From Luteimonas endophytica (GTDB taxonomy: Bacteria > Pseudomonadota > Gammaproteobacteria > Xanthomonadales > Xanthomonadaceae), in assembly GCF_029887875.1 (NCBI RefSeq), contig NZ_JARXRM010000026.1:19289-83288 (forward strand): a DNA stretch of 64,000 nt. Direction: 5' to 3'. A model generated the notes under the pieces. It was given only the letters and a program-made list of their open reading frames with translations. It searched no databases and was not told the DNA's origin. The translations under genes and the position numbers were made by a program. Below are positions 46,450 to 55,427 of this stretch, piece by piece. Within the stretch, counting starts at the first letter, position 1; each line of letters opens with the position of its first letter.

Positions 46450-48524
46450 GCGCCGCCGCCTCGCCGATGAATGCCCAGCGCGTTCTCACCCTGCTGCGCC
46501 AGGGCCTGGGCGCGCCGCTGCTGGTGCTGGCGCTGCTGGCGATGATCGTGGTGCCGTTGGCGACTCCGGTGCTCGATGCGTTGTTCAGCTTCAACATCGC
46601 GCTGTCGCTGGTGGTGCTGCTGGCGGTGATCAACGTCAAGCGGCCGCTGGACTTCAGCATCTTCCCGATCGTGCTGTTGGTGACCACGATGCTGCGGCTG
46701 GCGCTCAACGTCGCCTCGACGCGGGTGATCCTGCTCAACGGCCACGAGGGCAGCGCCGCGGCCGGCCACGTGATCGAGGCTTTCGGCGAGTTCGTGATCG
46801 GCGGCGACTACGCGGTCGGGCTGGTGGTGTTCGCGATCCTCACCATCATCAACTTCGTGGTGGTGACCAAGGGCGCCGGGCGCGTCTCCGAGGTGACCGC
46901 GCGCTTCATCCTCGACGCGATGCCCGGCAAGCAGATGGCGATCGACGCCGACCTCAACGCCGGCATGCTCACCCGCGACGAGGCCAAGGCGCGCCGCGAG
47001 GAGGTCCGTCAGGAGGCCGACTTCTACGGCGCGATGGACGGCGCGAGCAAGTTCGTGCGGGGCGACGCCATCGCCGGCATCCTGATCCTGTTCATCAACC
47101 TGATCGGGGGCGTCGCGATCGGCGTGATGAGCCACGGCATGTCCGCCTCGGATGCGGCCTCCACCTACGTGCTGCTCTCGATCGGCGACGGCCTGGTGGC
47201 ACAGCTGCCGGCGCTGCTGGTGTCCTCGGCGGTGGCGCTGCTGGTCACGCGCGCCTCCCGCAGCGAGGACATGGGCGGCGCCATGACCGGCCAGGTGTTC
47301 GGCCAGTACCGCGCGCTGGCGATCGCGGCAGGCATCCTGTTCGTGGTCGGGGTGGTGCCGGGCATGCCCAACGTCGCTTTCCTGACGCTCGCCGCGATCA
47401 CCGGCTACGCGGCCTGGAAGATGCGGCGCCGGGCACTCGACGCCGAACAGGCCGCCAACGATCCGGCGCTGCCTGCGCCCGACCAGTCCGGGCCCGCCGA
47501 GCTGGGCTGGGACGAACTGCGGCCCGTGGACCCGCTGGGCCTGGAGGTGGGCTACCGGCTGATCCCCCTGGTCGACAAGGCCCAGGGCGGCGAACTGATG
47601 GCGCGGATCAAGGCGGTGCGGCGCAAGCTCACCCAGGACATCGGTTTCCTGATCCCGCCGGTCCACATCCGCGACAACCTCGAACTGCCGCCGTCCGGCT
47701 ACCGCCTGCTGGTGCACGGGGTGCCGGTGGCCACCGCCGAGGTCCATCCCGACCGCCTGCTGGCGCTCGACCCGGGCGGGGCGTTCGGCGCCATCGAGGG
47801 CGTGCCCGGCAAGGACCCGGCGTTCGGCCTGGATGCGGTGTGGATCCAGCCGCACCAGCGCAGCCACGCCGAGTCGCTCGGCTACACGGTGGTCGATCCT
47901 GCCACCGTGATGGCGACCCATCTCTCGCACCTGGTGCGCGAGCAGGCTCCGGAGCTGCTCGGCCACGAGGAGGTGCAGCAGCTGCTGGCGACCCTGGCCA
48001 AGAGCGCGCCGAAGCTGGTCGAAGACCTCACCCCGAAGGCGCTGCCGCTCTCGGTGGTGGTGCGGGTGCTGCAGAACCTGCTGGTCGAGCGCATTCCGCT
48101 GCGGCAGCTGCGCCGGATCGTCGAATCGCTGGTGGAGCACGCCGCGCAGGGCCAGGAACCGGCGCAGCTCACCGCTGCGGTGCGCACCGCACTGGGCCGC
48201 TTCATCGTCCAGGAGATCGCGGGCATGTCGCCCGAGCTGCCGGTCTTCACCCTGGCGCCGGCGCTGGAACGGGTCTTGCAGGATTCCGCGCAGGGCTCGG
48301 GCGCCGCGCTGGAACCTGGCCTGGCGGAACGGCTGCAGCAGAGCCTGGCCGATTGCGCGGGCCGGCAGGAAGCCAGCAACGAACCGGCGGTGGTGCTGGT
48401 GCCAGGCACGGTCCGAGCCGCGCTGGCGCGGCTGGTCCGCCACAGCGTGCCCTCGCTCTCGGTGCTGGCCTACACGGAAGTGCCCGAGGACAAGCGGCTG
48501 AAGCTGGTCGGGACGATCAGCTGA
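46446..48524 (+). CDS. flhA: Flagellar export protein FlhA
   Basis: FlhA is the large export-gate protein that forms the nonameric cytoplasmic ring. The 692-residue protein has about eight N-terminal membrane helices (1-330) with the family motifs TMLRLALNVASTRVIL and GDAIAGILILFINLIGGVAIG, and a large C-terminal domain (about 360-692). ATG 46446 overlaps the flhB stop; the frame is open far upstream, but MSAAASPMNAQRVL is the expected start. The gap to flhF holds a repeat element. Confidence 0.97.
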   Translation: MSAAASPMNAQRVLTLLRQGLGAPLLVLALLAMIVVPLATPVLDALFSFNIALSLVVLLAVINVKRPLDFSIFPIVLLVTTMLRLALNVASTRVILLNGHEGSAAAGHVIEAFGEFVIGGDYAVGLVVFAILTIINFVVVTKGAGRVSEVTARFILDAMPGKQMAIDADLNAGMLTRDEAKARREEVRQEADFYGAMDGASKFVRGDAIAGILILFINLIGGVAIGVMSHGMSASDAASTYVLLSIGDGLVAQLPALLVSSAVALLVTRASRSEDMGGAMTGQVFGQYRALAIAAGILFVVGVVPGMPNVAFLTLAAITGYAAWKMRRRALDAEQAANDPALPAPDQSGPAELGWDELRPVDPLGLEVGYRLIPLVDKAQGGELMARIKAVRRKLTQDIGFLIPPVHIRDNLELPPSGYRLLVHGVPVATAEVHPDRLLALDPGGAFGAIEGVPGKDPAFGLDAVWIQPHQRSHAESLGYTVVDPATVMATHLSHLVREQAPELLGHEEVQQLLATLAKSAPKLVEDLTPKALPLSVVVRVLQNLLVERIPLRQLRRIVESLVEHAAQGQEPAQLTAAVRTALGRFIVQEIAGMSPELPVFTLAPALERVLQDSAQGSGAALEPGLAERLQQSLADCAGRQEASNEPAVVLVPGTVRAALARLVRHSVPSLSVLAYTEVPEDKRLKLVGTIS

Positions 48525-48533
48525 CAGCCGGAG

Positions 48534-48680
48534 TTGGTGATTCGTGACTGGCGATTCGCAAGAGAAGCAAGACGGAGCGACGAATGAAATTCCAAGAACC
48601 GGACGAACAGCGTGCGCGCACGCGGCGACCCTGCCGGGACGCAGCCGCTACGGATCACCACGCACCAATCCCCAATCACG
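48534..48680. repeat. GTGATTCG-type inverted-repeat element between flhA and flhF
   Basis: The left end (48534-48559) carries GGTGATTCG, CGTGACTGG and CGATTCGC motifs. The right end (48654-48680) carries ATCACC, CCAATCC and CAATCACG, the inverted set. The interior (about 95 bases) is unrelated to the flgE-flgF element. The right end stops 10 bases before the flhF ATG. A second copy of this design lies at 17219-17305. Confidence 0.68.
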
Positions 48681-48690
48681 GCCCCAGACC

Positions 48691-50112
48691 ATGAAGATCA
48701 AACGCTTCGTCGCCCACGACATGCGCACCGCCCTGCAGATGGTGCGGGCCGAGCACGGCCCGGATGCGGTGATCCTGTCCAACCGCCGCACCGACGACGG
48801 GGTCGAGATCGTCGCCGCCAGCAACTACGACGAGGCGCTGGTGCAGCGGGCGCTCGACGCGGCGCGCAGCGAGCCGGCCGCGCCGCCGGCCGCGGCCCCG
48901 CAGCGGGCGGTGTTCCCGGTTCCCGAGGCGCCGCCGGCCGACGCCTTCGCCGCGCTGCGCGCCAGGGAAGCGGCGCCGGCCACCGAGCCGGTGGCGCGCC
49001 CTGCCCGGCCGCCGGCGCCGCCCCGCGCCGTCGATCCGGCGCCCGAATTCGCCGCCGCGCTCGCCGCCGCGCATGCGCCGGCAGCCGCGGCCGCGGACTT
49101 CCCGCAGGTTCCCGCCGCCGCGGAGAGGCCGGCTCGGGCGTCCGCCGAGGCCGCCGCGCCGGCGCCGGCCGTCGCTCCCGCACCCGCGCCGGTAACGGCC
49201 GCCAGCGACGAACAGCTGATGGAGATGCGCAACGAGCTGTCGCAGATGCGGCAGATGATCGAGCGCGAGATGGCGCGCCTGACCGACGAACGGCTGCGCG
49301 GCTCGCCGGTGCGCGCCCAGGCCATGGAGCTGATGGACGACTACGGCTTCGACGCCGGCATCACCCGCGACGTGGCCTTGCAGATTCCGGCCGATACCGA
49401 GGCCCATCGCGGCCGCGGGCTGATGCTCGGGCTGATCTCCAAGCGCCTGCCGATCTGCCCGGTCGATCCGCTGCACGAGGCCGGAGTGATCGCCCTGGTG
49501 GGCCCCACCGGCGCCGGCAAGACCACCACCATCGCCAAGCTCGCGGCGCTCTACGCTTCCCAGCACCAGGCCCGCGACGTCGCCCTGGTGACCACCGACA
49601 CGACCCGCATCGGCGGGCGCGAGCAGCTCTACAGCTACGGCCGCCAGCTCGGCATCGCCGTGCACGAGGCCGACAGCGAGGCCTCGCTGCTGCAGTTGCT
49701 CCAGCGCCTGCAGGACTACCGGCTGGTGCTGGTGGACACCGCCGGGCTCAGCCAGCGCGACCGCGCCCTGGCCGGACAGCTCAACTGGCTGCGCGCCGCG
49801 CGCCAGGTCCGCACCCTGCTGGTACTGCCGGCCAATTCGCATCACGCCGACCTCGACGAGGTGGTGCGCCGGTTCCAGGGCGCCAGGCCGCAGGGCGTGG
49901 TGCTCACCAAGCTCGACGAGACCGGGAGGCTGGGCAGTGCCTTGTCGACCGTGGTCGACCACGAGCTGCCCCTGACCTGGATCACCGACGGGCAGCAGGT
50001 GCCCGGGGATCTGCATCGCGCCAACGCCGCCCATCTGGTGCTGCGGCTGGAAGACCTTCGCCGCGCCGCCGACCGGCCCAATACCCCGGAGCTCGACCAT
50101 GCCGTCGCCTGA
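48691..50112 (+). CDS. flhF: Flagellar biosynthesis GTPase FlhF
   Basis: FlhF is an SRP-family GTPase that fixes the polar site of the flagellum. The 473-residue protein has the N-terminal B domain (MKIKRFVAHDMRTALQMVRAEHGPDAVIL), a very Ala/Pro-rich linker (about 65-175) and the NG domain with G1 GPTGAGKT (271-278), DTTRIGGREQL, DTAGLSQRD and TKLDETGRLGSAL. ATG 48691 lies just after the repeat element with no clear ribosome-binding site. It overlaps fleN by 14 bases. Confidence 0.97.
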   Translation: MKIKRFVAHDMRTALQMVRAEHGPDAVILSNRRTDDGVEIVAASNYDEALVQRALDAARSEPAAPPAAAPQRAVFPVPEAPPADAFAALRAREAAPATEPVARPARPPAPPRAVDPAPEFAAALAAAHAPAAAAADFPQVPAAAERPARASAEAAAPAPAVAPAPAPVTAASDEQLMEMRNELSQMRQMIEREMARLTDERLRGSPVRAQAMELMDDYGFDAGITRDVALQIPADTEAHRGRGLMLGLISKRLPICPVDPLHEAGVIALVGPTGAGKTTTIAKLAALYASQHQARDVALVTTDTTRIGGREQLYSYGRQLGIAVHEADSEASLLQLLQRLQDYRLVLVDTAGLSQRDRALAGQLNWLRAARQVRTLLVLPANSHHADLDEVVRRFQGARPQGVVLTKLDETGRLGSALSTVVDHELPLTWITDGQQVPGDLHRANAAHLVLRLEDLRRAADRPNTPELDHAVA

Positions 50113-50956
50113 GTCCCGCCTGTCCCCCGTGCCCGCCATGCAGCCGATCCGCACCCTCGCGGTGACCGGCGGCAAGGGCGGCGTGGGCAAGACCAATGTC
50201 TCGGTCAATCTGGCCGTGGCGCTCGCCGAACTCGGCAAGCGCACCCTGCTGCTCGACGCCGACCTCGGCCTGGCCAATGTCGACGTGCTGCTGGGGCTCT
50301 CGCCCCGGTACACCCTGGCCGACCTGGTCGCCGGCCGCTGCACCCTGGAGGAGGTCCTGATCGAAGGCCCGGCGGGGCTGCTGGTGGTGCCCGCCGCCTC
50401 CGGGCGCCGGCACATGGCCGAGCTGCACCCGGCCGAGCACGTCGGCCTGGTCAACGTGTTCAGCGACCTCGAGCGCGATCTCGACGTGATGGTGGTCGAC
50501 ACCGCCGCCGGCATCACCGACAGCGTGCTGACCTTCTGCCAGGCGGCGCAGGACGCCGCGATCGTGGTCTGCGACGAGCCGGCTTCGATCACCGATGCCT
50601 ACGCCCTGATCAAGGTGCTGTCGCGCGAGCGGGGCGTCAACCGGGTCCAGGTGATCGCCAACATGGTGCGCAGCCAGAACGAGGGCCGCGGCCTGTACGA
50701 CAAGCTGTCGCGGGTCTGCGAGCGCTTCATCGGCGACGTGTCGCTGAACTATCTCGGCGCGGTGCCGCAGTGCGACTGGCTGCGCCTGGCGGTGCAGCGC
50801 CAGCAGGCGGTGGTCCGCGCCTACCCCGCAAGTCCGTCCGCGCGCGCGCTGAGCGAAATCGCCCGCCGCGCCGCCCGCTGGCAGGCGCCGGCGGCACCGC
50901 GCGGGAACGTCGAATTCTTCGTCGAACGCATGATCAGGCAGGGAGCACCGGCATGA
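50099..50956 (+). CDS. fleN: Flagellar number regulator FleN (FlhG)
   Basis: FleN is a MinD-like ATPase that limits flagellar number and antagonises FleQ. The 285-residue protein has the deviant Walker A GGKGGVGKT (24-32), the switch LLLDADLGLANVDVLLG and DTAAGI. The first 13 residues before MQPIRTLAVTG may not be translated if the in-frame ATG 50138 is used. It overlaps flhF by 14 bases and fliA by 4. With FlhF it implies polar flagellation. Confidence 0.95.
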   Translation: MPSPESRLSPVPAMQPIRTLAVTGGKGGVGKTNVSVNLAVALAELGKRTLLLDADLGLANVDVLLGLSPRYTLADLVAGRCTLEEVLIEGPAGLLVVPAASGRRHMAELHPAEHVGLVNVFSDLERDLDVMVVDTAAGITDSVLTFCQAAQDAAIVVCDEPASITDAYALIKVLSRERGVNRVQVIANMVRSQNEGRGLYDKLSRVCERFIGDVSLNYLGAVPQCDWLRLAVQRQQAVVRAYPASPSARALSEIARRAARWQAPAAPRGNVEFFVERMIRQGAPA

Positions 50957-51705
50957 ATGTCGCCGCCCGACAGTACAAAGAAGTCCAACGCGCCACCGCC
51001 GGCGAGTACGTCGCCAGCCATTCGGAACTGGTGCGGCGCATCGCCCACCATCTCGCGGCTCGGCTGCCGGCCAGCGTCGAGGTCGACGACCTGATCCAGG
51101 CGGGCATGATCGGCCTGATCGAGGCCTCGCGCAGCTACGATGCCGACCAGGGCGCCTCGTTCGAGACCTACGCATCGATCCGCATCCGCGGCTCGATGAT
51201 CGACGAGATCCGCCGCGGCGACTGGGTGCCGCGCTCGGTGCATCGCCGCGCCCGCGAGGCGGCCTCGGCGGTGCGCAGGATCGAACAGGAAACCGGCCGC
51301 GCCGCCAGCGCGCAGGAAGTCGCCTCGCGCATGGAGATGCCGCTGCCGGACTACCTGCGGCTGCTTGAGAACGCGGCGCGCGGACAGGTGCTGAGCCTGG
51401 ACTCGCATATCGACGATCACGGCGAGGTCGAGACCTGCGCCCGCGGCGGACCGACCCCGGAGCAGACCCTGGAACGCAGCGAGTTCGGCCGCGAGCTGGC
51501 CGGCGCGATCGGGCAGCTGCCCGAGCGCGAGCAGCTGGTCCTGTCGCTGTACTACGAGCAGGAAATGAACCTCAAGGAGATCGGCGCGGTGCTCGGAGTG
51601 AGCGAGTCGCGGGTCTGCCAGATCCACGGCCAGGCGGTGCTGCGGCTGCGCGGGCGCCTCAAGGCGTTCGAGGCCGCCGACGCCGGCCTCGAAGGCGACG
51701 ACTGA
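50953..51705 (+). CDS. fliA: RNA polymerase sigma-28 factor FliA
   Basis: FliA directs late flagellar and chemotaxis transcription and is held by FlgM. The 250-residue protein has region 2 (VEVDDLIQAGMIGLIEASRSYDADQGASFETYASIRIRGSMIDEIRRGDWVPRS, in pieces from about 38 to 92), region 3 and region 4 (LPEREQLVLSLYYEQEMNLKEIGAVLGVSESRVCQIHGQAVLRLR). The ATG overlaps the fleN stop. Eight matching promoters lie in this window. Confidence 0.97.
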   Translation: MNVAARQYKEVQRATAGEYVASHSELVRRIAHHLAARLPASVEVDDLIQAGMIGLIEASRSYDADQGASFETYASIRIRGSMIDEIRRGDWVPRSVHRRAREAASAVRRIEQETGRAASAQEVASRMEMPLPDYLRLLENAARGQVLSLDSHIDDHGEVETCARGGPTPEQTLERSEFGRELAGAIGQLPEREQLVLSLYYEQEMNLKEIGAVLGVSESRVCQIHGQAVLRLRGRLKAFEAADAGLEGDD

Positions 51706-51741
51706 CCTCCCCGCCCCTCTTTCAAGTACTGGAGTCCCCAA

Positions 51742-52134
51742 GTGAACAAGAACATGCGCATCATGATCGTCGACGATTTCTCGACGATGCGCCGGATCAT
51801 CCGCAACCTGCTCGGCGATCTCGGCTTCACCAATACCGCCGAGGCCGAGGACGGGCACAGCGCGCTGGCGGCGCTGCGCCAGGCACCGTTCGATTTCGTG
51901 GTCACCGACTGGAACATGCCGGGCATGACCGGCATCGACCTGCTGCGCGCGATCCGCGCCGACGAATCGCTGCGCAGCCTGCCGGTGCTGATGGTGACCG
52001 CCGAGGCCAAGCGAGAGCAGATCATCGAGGCGGCGCAGTGCGGCGTGAACGGCTACATCATCAAGCCGTTCACCGCGCAGACCCTGGAAGAGAAGCTGTC
52101 GAAGATCTTCGAACGGCTGGCGGCGACCGCGTGA
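51742..52134 (+). CDS. cheY: Chemotaxis response regulator CheY
   Basis: CheY is phosphorylated by CheA and binds FliM to change motor direction. The 130-residue protein starts at GTG and has the acidic pocket [16 protein letters not shown], acceptor Asp56 in [11 protein letters not shown], Thr in [10 protein letters not shown] and Lys in [14 protein letters not shown], all conserved in motor-binding CheY. The stop overlaps cheZ by 1 base. Confidence 0.97.
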   Translation: MNKNMRIMIVDDFSTMRRIIRNLLGDLGFTNTAEAEDGHSALAALRQAPFDFVVTDWNMPGMTGIDLLRAIRADESLRSLPVLMVTAEAKREQIIEAAQCGVNGYIIKPFTAQTLEEKLSKIFERLAATA

Positions 52135-52742
52135 TGGAGACCGTCAACGAACACGCCGCGCTGATCGAGCGGCTCAGGGTGGCGCTGGAGGCGCTGGAGA
52201 ACGGCGACGAGGCCGCGTGGCGCCGCGAGGTGGACACGCTCGCCAAGGCGCGCGCGCGACCGCTGGTGCGCGGCCTGGGGCGGTTGGCCCGGGAGCTGGA
52301 CGAGGCGCTCGGCGAGCTGCCGGCGGCCGGTGCCGCCACCGCCGGCGAACTCGACGACGCCTGCGCTCGCCTCGACCACGTGGTGGCGATGACCGAACTG
52401 GCCAGCCACCGTACCCTCGATCTCACCGAGGCCTGCCGCGGCCTGGTCGAGCAGCTGCGCCAGACCGGCCTGGCCCCCGCCCAGGAGGCCCTGGTGACCC
52501 AGATCCGCGGGCAGCTGGGCGAGATGGCGCTGGCGCAGAGCTACCAGGACCTGACCGGGCAGATCATCCGCCGCGTCGCCTCGATCGTGCGCCGGGTGCA
52601 CGAAGGTTTCGGTGCGCTCGGCCTGCCGCCCAAGCCGGACGGGGACCCCACCCGCGCCAGCGGCCCGGCGCTGCCCGGCGTGGATCGCCACGGCGTGAGC
52701 CAGGACGACGCCGACGAACTCCTCTCGGGCCTGGGGCTGTAG
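52134..52742 (+). CDS. cheZ: CheY phosphatase CheZ
   Basis: CheZ dephosphorylates CheY-P. The 202-residue protein is a long helical hairpin with the catalytic segment MALAQSYQDLTGQIIRRV (the Gln of DLTGQ inserts into the CheY active site) and a C-terminal CheY-binding peptide VSQDDADELLSGLGL. GTG 52131 is an alternative start. It lies between cheY and cheA. Its terminal peptide shares a pattern with FliM and CheA. Confidence 0.94.
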   Translation: METVNEHAALIERLRVALEALENGDEAAWRREVDTLAKARARPLVRGLGRLARELDEALGELPAAGAATAGELDDACARLDHVVAMTELASHRTLDLTEACRGLVEQLRQTGLAPAQEALVTQIRGQLGEMALAQSYQDLTGQIIRRVASIVRRVHEGFGALGLPPKPDGDPTRASGPALPGVDRHGVSQDDADELLSGLGL

Positions 52743-52744
52743 CC

Positions 52745-54574
52745 ATGGGCGCGATCTCCCCGGACATCGCCGCGGACTTCATCGTCGAGGCGCGCGAGCT
52801 GCTCGACCGGCTGGGCGAACAGCTCGTTGCGCTCGAGCAGGATCCGGGCGACCGCGAACAGCTCAACGCCGTGTTTCGCGCCTTCCATACCCTGAAGGGC
52901 GGCGCCGGCTTCCTCGGCATCGAAGCGGTGGTGGAACTGTGCCACGCCGCCGAGGAAACCCTCGGCGCGGTGCGCAGCGACAAGGCGCGCCTGCAGGAGC
53001 GCCACTTCGACGCCGCCCAGCAGTCGATCGACTGGCTGCAGGCGATGCTCGATGCGGTCTCCGCCGGCGAGCCCCCCCAGCACGCGCCCCCGGCGCTGAT
53101 CGCCCAGTTCGGCCTCGACCAGGCGCCGGCGCCACAACCCGCGTCGGCCGCGGCGGCGCCGGCGAGCGGCGAGGCGATTACCGACGACGAGTTCGAGGCG
53201 CTGCTCGACCAGCTGCAGGGGAGCCCCGGCGCCGGCCCGAGGCCCGCGCCGGCGCCGGCCCCCTGCGGGATGATCGACGACGACGAATTCGAGGCGCTGC
53301 TCGACCAGCTGCACGGCGGCGCGGCACCCGGCGCCGCCGTCGCTCCCGCCCCTGCCCCTGCCGCCACCCCCGCCCGCGCGCCGGCACCGGCACCGGCGCC
53401 AGCCGCGCCGCGCCCGGCGGCCGCCGACGGCGACCAGACGGTGCGCGTGGAAACCCGGCGCCTCGACGCCATCGTCAACCTGATCGGCGAAATGGTGCTG
53501 GCCCGCAACCGGCTGAAGATCATCCGCGCCAGGCTGCGCGACGAGGAGCTGGACCGCGCGGTCGGTTCGCTCGACGTGGCCACCGCCAGGCTCCAGACCG
53601 CGGTCATGCGCACCCGCATGCAGCCGGTGGGCAAGGTGTTCTCGCGCTTTCCCAAGGTCGCGCGCGACGTCGCCCGGTCGCTGCACAAGGAGGTCGAACT
53701 GGAGCTGGTGGGCGCCGAGACCGAACTGGACCGCAATCTGGTCGAGGCGCTGGCCGATCCGCTGGTGCACCTGGTCCGCAACGCCATCGACCACGGCATC
53801 GAGCAGCCGGAATTGCGCGAGGCCACCGGCAAGCCGCGTGCGGGCCGGGTGCGGCTGATGGCGCAGCAGGAGGGCGACTACGTCGGCATCGAGGTGCAGG
53901 ACGACGGCGCCGGCATCGACGCCGAGCGGCTGCGGGTGAAGGCCCGCGAGAAGGGCCTCATCGACGGCGAGGCCGCCGCGCGGCTGAGCGCCGACGAATG
54001 CCTGCAGCTGATCTTCCTGCCCGGCTTCTCGACCAAGGCCGAGGTCACCGACATCTCCGGCCGCGGCGTCGGCATGGACGTGGTGCAGTCGCGCATCCGC
54101 GAACTCAGCGGCCAGATCCAGATCCATTCCGAGCTCGGTCGCGGCAGCCGCTTCTCGATCCGGGTGCCGCTGACCCTGGCGATCCTGCCCACCCTGCTGG
54201 TGCAGACCGGCGAGGTCGCCTACGCGCTGCCGCTGGCGCGGGTGCAGGAGGTGCTGCACGCGCCGGCCGGCTCGGTCAGCTGGTTCGACGGCCGCGCGGT
54301 GCTGGACCGCCGCTCGCACGCGCTGTCGCTGGTCGACCTGCGCGGCTGGCTCGGGCTGCCGCCGCTGGACGCGCCGCTGCTGACGGTGGTGGTGCTGCAG
54401 ATGGGCGACAGCCGCTTCGGGCTGATCGTCGATGCGGTGCAGGGCCGCGAGGAGGTGGTGATCAAGCCGCTGCCGCGTTCGCTGCGCGGGCTCCCCGGCT
54501 ATGCCGGTGCGACCCTGATCGGCGACGGCCGGATGGCGCTGATCCTCGACGTCGACGGCTTGCGCAGCCGCTAG
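52745..54574 (+). CDS. cheA: Chemotaxis histidine kinase CheA (motor pathway)
   Basis: CheA phosphorylates CheY. The 609-residue protein has a P1 domain with acceptor His48 in AFHTLKGGAGF, no recognisable P2 domain, then dimerisation (about 230-290), ATPase (NAIDHGIEQPE, DDGAGID, GFSTKAEVTDISGRGVGMDVV) and a CheW-like P5 domain (about 475-609). In place of P2 is an Ala/Pro-rich linker (about 110-230) with two copies of DDEFEALLDQL (147-157 and 179-189). These may bind CheY (inference). No cheB, cheR or cheW follows directly. Confidence 0.96.
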   Translation: MGAISPDIAADFIVEARELLDRLGEQLVALEQDPGDREQLNAVFRAFHTLKGGAGFLGIEAVVELCHAAEETLGAVRSDKARLQERHFDAAQQSIDWLQAMLDAVSAGEPPQHAPPALIAQFGLDQAPAPQPASAAAAPASGEAITDDEFEALLDQLQGSPGAGPRPAPAPAPCGMIDDDEFEALLDQLHGGAAPGAAVAPAPAPAATPARAPAPAPAPAAPRPAAADGDQTVRVETRRLDAIVNLIGEMVLARNRLKIIRARLRDEELDRAVGSLDVATARLQTAVMRTRMQPVGKVFSRFPKVARDVARSLHKEVELELVGAETELDRNLVEALADPLVHLVRNAIDHGIEQPELREATGKPRAGRVRLMAQQEGDYVGIEVQDDGAGIDAERLRVKAREKGLIDGEAAARLSADECLQLIFLPGFSTKAEVTDISGRGVGMDVVQSRIRELSGQIQIHSELGRGSRFSIRVPLTLAILPTLLVQTGEVAYALPLARVQEVLHAPAGSVSWFDGRAVLDRRSHALSLVDLRGWLGLPPLDAPLLTVVVLQMGDSRFGLIVDAVQGREEVVIKPLPRSLRGLPGYAGATLIGDGRMALILDVDGLRSR

Positions 54575-54590
54575 CGGAACCGCGCGGACA

Positions 54591-54606
54591 GGCCCCGGCC
54601 GGGGCC
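54591..54606 (+). terminator. Possible terminator hairpin after cheA
   Basis: GGCCCCGG-CCGGGGCC is a 16-base perfect palindrome 17 bases after the cheA stop. No direct T tract follows, but a pyrimidine stretch (CCTCCCCCCTT) lies 20 bases on. It sits just ahead of the sigma-28 promoter of motC and marks a likely transcript boundary. Confidence 0.35.
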
Positions 54607-54637
54607 GTCGCGGCCCGGTCCTCCCCCCTTCACCGAC

Positions 54638-54664
54638 TCAAGACCGGGCCCTTCCGGCCGATAC
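54638..54664 (+). promoter_or_regulatory. Sigma-28 promoter of motC
   Basis: TCAAG (54638-54642) and GCCGATAC (54657-54664) are 14 bases apart. As at cheV, only 7 bases separate the -10 box from the ATG and no ribosome-binding sequence is present, predicting a leaderless or nearly leaderless transcript. Confidence 0.86.
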
Positions 54665-54671
54665 CGCAGCC

Positions 54672-55412
54672 ATGGACATCCTCAGCGTAGTCGGAATCCT
54701 GCTGGCCATCGGCGCGCTGCTTGGCGGCAGCGTGCTCAAGGGCGCCGGGCTGTCCTCGCTGTGGTCCGCGGCGGCGTTCGTGATCGTCATCATCGGCACC
54801 ACCGCGGCGATCTTCATCCACACCCCGCCGCAGGTGTTCAAGCGCGCGCTGCGGATCGTGCGCTGGACCGTGCAGCCGCCGGTGGCCGACCGCGAGGCGC
54901 TGGTGGCGCAGCTGCTCGAATGGAGCAACGTGGCGCGGCGGCAGGGCCTGCTGGGGCTGGAGGGCCACGTCGCCGAGCAGAGCGATCCGTTCCTGAAGAA
55001 GGGGCTGCAGATGCTGGTCGACGGCCTCGAGCCGGAGGCGATCCGGCACATGCTGGAGATCGAGCTTGAGGGCGAGGAGCACAAGGACCTGGCGGCGGCG
55101 AAGGTGTTCGAGGGCATGGGCATCTACGCCCCGACCCTGGGCATCGTCGGCGCGGTGTTCGGGCTGATCGCGGTGATGAAGAACCTGGCCGACCCGAGCA
55201 AGCTCGGCCACGGCATCGCGGCCGCCTTCACCGCGACGATCTACGGCATCGCCTCGGCCAATCTGTTCTTCCTGCCGATCGCCGCCAAGCTCAAGAGCGT
55301 GATCGGCCGCCGCAGCGGCGAGCGCGAAATGATCATCGAGGGGCTGATCGCGATCGCGCAGGGCGAGAACCCGCGCAACATCGAGGCCAAGCTGGCCGGC
55401 TTCCTGCACTGA
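54672..55412 (+). CDS. motC: Flagellar motor stator protein MotC (MotA family)
   Basis: The MotA-family subunit of a proton-driven stator. The 246-residue protein has four membrane helices (about 1-20, 31-50, 150-172, 182-203), a cytoplasmic loop with conserved Arg and Glu residues that contact FliG (RRQGLLGLEGHV), and the family opening MDILSVVGILLAIGALLGGS. Location after cheA and ahead of motD and a ParA-like gene matches motC-motD of Pseudomonas. Confidence 0.93.
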   Translation: MDILSVVGILLAIGALLGGSVLKGAGLSSLWSAAAFVIVIIGTTAAIFIHTPPQVFKRALRIVRWTVQPPVADREALVAQLLEWSNVARRQGLLGLEGHVAEQSDPFLKKGLQMLVDGLEPEAIRHMLEIELEGEEHKDLAAAKVFEGMGIYAPTLGIVGAVFGLIAVMKNLADPSKLGHGIAAAFTATIYGIASANLFFLPIAAKLKSVIGRRSGEREMIIEGLIAIAQGENPRNIEAKLAGFLH

Positions 55413-55427
55413 CACCGGACGATTGGG

